A stretch of DNA of 64,000 bases from contig NZ_CP132976.1 of assembly GCF_030864005.1 (NCBI RefSeq), positions 1,116,001-1,180,000 on the forward strand, written 5' to 3'. This DNA is from Achromobacter seleniivolatilans. Its GTDB lineage: Bacteria; Pseudomonadota; Gammaproteobacteria; Burkholderiales; Burkholderiaceae_B. A model generated the notes under the pieces. The model searched no databases. It was not told the DNA's origin and worked only from the letters and a program-made list of their open reading frames with translations. Within the stretch, counting starts at the first letter, position 1. Every line of letters starts with the position of its first letter. Position numbers and translations under genes: made by a program. This document shows, piece by piece, positions 60,719 through 64,000 of the stretch.

Positions 60719-61917
60719 GCATCGTTGCCGACCGCATCAAGCGCATCAAGCTGTCGCCCAGCGTTGCCGCGCGCGCCATCATCGCCGAACTGCGCGAGCA
60801 GGGCCGCCGCATTATCGACCTGACCATTGGCGAGCCGGATTTTTCCACGCCTGAGCACATCCGCCAGGCCGCGACCGCCGCGATGAACCGCGGTGAAACC
60901 AAGTATCCGCCGGCCCAGGGCACCGTTGCCTTGCGCAAGGCCGCCCGCGCTCACCTGCTGGAAGCGACCGGCGTGGACTATCCCGTCTCGCAGATCATTG
61001 TCAGCACGGGCGCCAAACAGGTGATTTTCAATGGCCTGGCCGCGACGCTGAACGACGGCGATGAAGTGCTGATCCCCGCGCCGTTCTGGGTGTCGTACCC
61101 GGACATGGTGCTGGTCAATGGCGGCGTGCCGGTAGCTGTTGAAACCTCGCCCGCCACAGATTACAAAGTCACCCCCGACGCGCTGGAACGCGCCATCACG
61201 CCGCGCACCAAATGGCTGATGATGAACGCGCCCAGCAATCCCACGGGCTCGGTCTATACCGCCGAAGAGCTGCGCGGCCTGACCGACGTGCTCAAGCGTC
61301 ATCCGCACGTGTGGCTGATGACCGACGACATCTACGCGCGCCTGAACTTTACCGGCGAGCCGACCGTGCATCCCTTGCAGGTGGCGCCTGAACTGGCTGC
61401 CCGCTCGCTGGTGATCAACGGCGTGTCCAAAGCGTATGCGATGACGGGCTGGCGTATTGGCTACGGCGCGGGTCCGGACGAACTGATCAAGGCGATGGCG
61501 ATCCTGCAATCGCAAAGCACGTCCGGCGCTTCCTCCGTCAGCCAGGCGGCCGCACTGGAAGCCTTGTCGGGTCCGCAGGATTGCGTGGCTGAATTTGCCA
61601 AGGTTTTTCAGGCTCGCCGCGATCTGGCGATTGCCGAGCTGTCCGGCGCGCCGGGCCTGGCTATCGTTGTGCCGCAAGGCGCCTTCTATGTGTTTCCCGA
61701 TTGTTCGGGTCTGCTGGGCAAGAAGACGCCAGCTGGCGACGTGATCGCCACCGACACCGACCTGACCCACTATCTGCTGCGCGAAGCGGGCGTTGCTGTC
61801 ATTGATGGCCACGCTTACGGCGCGCCTGGCACGTTCCGGCTGTCGTTTGCAGCGTCTTTGGACGATATCAAGCAGGGTTGCTCTGCCATTCGCGAGGCAT
61901 GCGCCAAGCTGGCTTGA
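60715..61917 (+). CDS. class I/II (aspartate-type) aminotransferase
   Basis: 400 residues, PLP fold type I. PLP-Lys239 is in NGVSKAYAMTGWRIGY; APSNPTG carries the conserved Asn; MTDDIYARL is the Asp/Tyr pair; FRLSFAASLDDI holds the substrate-carboxylate Arg. It transaminates an amino acid imported by the transporter downstream, with the RraA-like enzyme acting on the resulting keto acid, a plausible route. Confidence 0.93.
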   Translation: MSIVADRIKRIKLSPSVAARAIIAELREQGRRIIDLTIGEPDFSTPEHIRQAATAAMNRGETKYPPAQGTVALRKAARAHLLEATGVDYPVSQIIVSTGAKQVIFNGLAATLNDGDEVLIPAPFWVSYPDMVLVNGGVPVAVETSPATDYKVTPDALERAITPRTKWLMMNAPSNPTGSVYTAEELRGLTDVLKRHPHVWLMTDDIYARLNFTGEPTVHPLQVAPELAARSLVINGVSKAYAMTGWRIGYGAGPDELIKAMAILQSQSTSGASSVSQAAALEALSGPQDCVAEFAKVFQARRDLAIAELSGAPGLAIVVPQGAFYVFPDCSGLLGKKTPAGDVIATDTDLTHYLLREAGVAVIDGHAYGAPGTFRLSFAASLDDIKQGCSAIREACAKLA

Positions 61918-61980
61918 CGCCACGCCGCGCATCCCGGTTTTCATTACGACCACCACATAACCAAACAAGGGGAATCAACC

Positions 61981-62802
61981 ATGAAACGCCACTCTCTTTA
62001 CGCAGCCTGCCTGGGCCTGGCATTCCTGACGCTGGGCGGCGCCGCCCAGGCCGATCAGGTCGATGACATCAAGGCGCGCGGCGAGCTGATCTGCGGCACG
62101 CTGGGCACCTCGCAGCCGTTCAGCTTCCAGGACGGCGCCACGCGCCAGCTGGTGGGCTACGACGTGGATGTTTGCAAACTGGTGGCCGACAAGCTGGGCG
62201 TCAAGGTCAACTACAAGCTGTTGTCGGTGGCGGCCCGCGTGCCGGAACTGAACGAAGGCCGCGTAGACATCCTGGCCGCCAACCTGGGTTATTCCCCGGA
62301 CCGCGCGCAACAGATCTCCTTCAGCCATGCCTATTACGTCAGCCCGCAAAAGCTGCTGGTGCGCAAGGACTCGGGCCTGGACAGCGTGGAAGCGCTGAAC
62401 GGCCGCCGTATCGGCGCCACCAAGGGGTCCAGTTCGGAACGCGAGATCAAGCGCATTCTGGACAAGTCCCAGGTGATTGGTTATGGCGACAGCTCGGCGA
62501 CCTATCTGGCCTTGCAGCAAAAGAAGGTGGACGCGCAATTCGCCTCGGAACTGGTGCTGGCGCGTCTGGTGCTGCAAAGCCCTCCCACGGCGCCCGTCAG
62601 CGTGATCGCCAAGTCGGTGTTTGACGAGCCTTGGGGCCTGGGCGTGCGCAAGTCTGAACCGCGTTTTCTGGAAACGGTGAATCAGGCGCTGGACGAAGCG
62701 GAAACCTCGGGCGCGGCCTCCAAGTTGTTTGATAAGTGGTTTGGTCCTGAAACCCCGTACAAGCTGGAACGCGGCTTCAAGATCGGCCCCATCGCGGGCT
62801 GA
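61981..62802 (+). CDS. polar amino acid ABC transporter substrate-binding protein (family 3)
   Basis: 273 residues. The signal peptide ends near residue 22 (GAAQA-DQ). Family 3 pattern: DDIKARGELICGTLGTSQPFSFQDGATRQLVGYDVDVCKLVADKLGVKVNY, then YYVSPQKLLVRKDSGLDSV. It binds an amino acid in the periplasm. 63 bases after the aminotransferase. Confidence 0.93.
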   Translation: MKRHSLYAACLGLAFLTLGGAAQADQVDDIKARGELICGTLGTSQPFSFQDGATRQLVGYDVDVCKLVADKLGVKVNYKLLSVAARVPELNEGRVDILAANLGYSPDRAQQISFSHAYYVSPQKLLVRKDSGLDSVEALNGRRIGATKGSSSEREIKRILDKSQVIGYGDSSATYLALQQKKVDAQFASELVLARLVLQSPPTAPVSVIAKSVFDEPWGLGVRKSEPRFLETVNQALDEAETSGAASKLFDKWFGPETPYKLERGFKIGPIAG

Positions 62803-62835
62803 CGCCAGGGACCCCAGCGCGGCCTGCACGTCTCT

Positions 62836-62884
62836 CGTCACGGTTTCCGTCGCCTTATCAGGCGGCTTGTCGGAAACCGTGACG
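62836..62884 (+). other. long intercistronic stem-loop after the binding-protein gene
   Basis: Fourteen-base arms (62836-62849 and 62871-62884) pair perfectly around a 21-base loop that holds its own CGCC/GGCG stem. No T-run. It lies between binding-protein and permease genes, like the hairpin at 37864-37892. Confidence 0.7.
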
Positions 62885-62924
62885 TTTGGCGTGGGCCGCG
62901 AGATTGCCGGAGATTGACTGATTT

Positions 62925-63614
62925 ATGAGCCTACTTGACGCTTCCCAATACCAGCTGCTGCTCAGCGGCATGGTGGTCACCTTGCAACTGTTCCTGGTTG
63001 CCTGGGTACTGGCCTTTACCATCGCGGTGACGCTGGTGGTAGTGCGCGCCACCAATGTGACGGCGTGCCGCTGGGTGGTTGACGCCTACGTGGAATATCA
63101 CCGCAATGTGCCCTTGCTGGTGCAGGTGTTGTTCTGGTATTTCGGTATGCCCGAACTGCTGCCGGAGGGCGTGCGTCTGTGGTTGTACGACCATAACGCC
63201 GAGATGTCGCTGGCGGCCATCGCGCTGGGGCTGGGCTCGGCCGCCTATATCGCAGAAGACATCCGCAGCGGTCTGCGCGCCATACCGGGCACGCAGTTTG
63301 AAGCCGCCCGAGCTCTGGGCGCCAGCTACCTGCAATGCATGCGATTCGTGATCGTGCCGCAAGCGCTGCGCATTTCCATTCCACCGCTGGTTGGCCGCGC
63401 GCTGCTGCTGTTCAAGAACACCAGCGTCGCCATGGCGATTGGCGTCATGGAGTTGACGTATCAGGCGCGTGAGATCGAAAACGAAACCTATCGTACCTTT
63501 GCCACCTTTGGCGCCGCGACGATCATGTACCTGCTGGGATCGTTCCTGATCATGGCGCTCGGATCGCGCATCTACGCCCGTTATCGTCTGAATCGCGGAG
63601 GCCACGGTGCTTGA
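62925..63614 (+). CDS. amino acid ABC transporter permease (HisM/GltJ-type)
   Basis: 229 residues with five spans. The EAA loop LRAIPGTQFEAARALGASYLQCMRFVIVPQALR is present. The opening LLDASQYQLLLSGMVVTLQLFLVAWVLAFTIAV is typical. It pairs with the next permease. Confidence 0.93.
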   Translation: MSLLDASQYQLLLSGMVVTLQLFLVAWVLAFTIAVTLVVVRATNVTACRWVVDAYVEYHRNVPLLVQVLFWYFGMPELLPEGVRLWLYDHNAEMSLAAIALGLGSAAYIAEDIRSGLRAIPGTQFEAARALGASYLQCMRFVIVPQALRISIPPLVGRALLLFKNTSVAMAIGVMELTYQAREIENETYRTFATFGAATIMYLLGSFLIMALGSRIYARYRLNRGGHGA

Positions 63615-64000
63615 TCTGCTAATGCAATACTGGCCGACGCTGCTGGTCGGCCAATACCCGAATGGCCCGCTGGGCGGCCTGGCGCTGACGCTGATTCTGG
63701 CCGCTTTGGGCCTGGCCATGTCCATGCCGCTGGCGCTGTTGATCGCATTGGCTCGCGTCAGCCCGTTTGGTTGGTTGCGCGTGGCCAGCAAGGCGCTGGT
63801 CAACGTGGTGCGCGGCATGCCGCTGCTGATGCTGATCTTCTGGGCGTATTTTGTGGTGCCCAAGCTGACTGGCCAGGTGGTGAGCGGCTTCTGGACGCTG
63901 ATCTTTGCGTTGGTGGTCTATGAAAGCGCGTATCTGTCGGAAGTGATCCGCTCTGGAATTGAAGCGGTGCCGCGCGGCCAGATCGAGGCGTCGCGTTCGC
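63607..64000 (+). CDS. amino acid ABC transporter permease, cut by window end
   Basis: GTG at 63607 follows GGAGG; the frame stays open to the window end, about 131 residues, reaching the EAA loop IEAVPRGQIEASRS. It overlaps the preceding permease stop by eight bases. It is the second transmembrane subunit; the ATPase is presumably beyond the window. Confidence 0.92.
   Translation, partial: MLDLLMQYWPTLLVGQYPNGPLGGLALTLILAALGLAMSMPLALLIALARVSPFGWLRVASKALVNVVRGMPLLMLIFWAYFVVPKLTGQVVSGFWTLIFALVVYESAYLSEVIRSGIEAVPRGQIEASRS

Overview
The window reads as a high-GC betaproteobacterial chromosome, most like Alcaligenaceae (Achromobacter/Bordetella). The signs are two Bug-type tripartite-tricarboxylate receptors, many LysR/MarR/TetR/GntR regulators next to the genes they probably control, two siderophore-receptor loci, an RND pump and two ABC importers. 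No rRNA, tRNA or CRISPR array was seen. Most genes share the same GC-rich codon style. Clear exceptions are the toxin end of the Tc-type gene (about 14.28-15.24 kb) with the spacer after it, and a small island at 29.98-31.4 kb.

Layout. 0-5.6 kb: a secreted DUF3298-like protein cut by the window edge, DUF6882, a MarR-AlkD-like alkylation repair pair, a nucleotidyltransferase, and a divergent SDR/LysR pair. 5.6-9.8 kb: sigma factor, anti-sigma factor and TonB receptor with an STN signalling domain, a complete iron cell-surface-signalling cassette. 9.8-11.9 kb: GST, LysR, GNAT. 12.2-15.2 kb: an orphan TcC (RHS-type) toxin subunit whose variable C-terminus carries a zinc-protease-like motif. 15.6-19.3 kb: MFS, HAD phosphatase, EAL phosphodiesterase. 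19.4-22.0 kb (minus): two YCII/DGPF proteins, a VOC protein and an ECF42-type sigma factor in one operon. 22.2-24.1 kb: a MotA/MotB-type stator pair. 24.4-29.3 kb: NYN-LOTUS RNA-binding protein, DUF523, a Bug protein and cell-envelope proteins. 29.3-31.4 kb: TetR, a decayed integrase fragment and a DUF1016 nuclease. 31.4-40.4 kb (minus): a Bug protein and a GntR-SBP-permease-permease-ATPase-ATPase-M20 peptidase operon for peptide uptake. 40.6-44.0 kb (plus): aminotransferase, serine hydrolase, aldo/keto reductase. 44.0-50.6 kb: TetR and a three-gene RND efflux operon. 50.5-55.9 kb: AraC regulator and a FyuA-like receptor, methyltransferase and RhtX-like MFS operon. 55.9-59.9 kb: LtrA, VOC, AhpD-like, LON-domain and ParB-like proteins. 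60.0-64.0 kb: RraA-like protein, class I aminotransferase and a polar amino acid ABC transporter that runs off the end.

How the parts fit. Several regulators sit beside inverted repeats visible in the sequence: a MarR site (1534-1561), a GntR motif TTGGTATACCAA present twice between divergent peptide-uptake and amino-group-metabolism genes, and two palindromes in the TetR/RND intergenic region. Both substrate-binding-protein/permease junctions carry long intercistronic stem-loops, a usual device for making more binding protein than permease.

The most unusual items are the TcC toxin with a metzincin-like HExxH domain and no TcA/TcB partner in view; the DUF1016 nuclease with a perfect 27-bp palindrome inside its coding sequence, directly behind an integrase remnant; the receptor-methyltransferase-MFS siderophore locus without biosynthesis genes; and the ECF42/DGPF operon.
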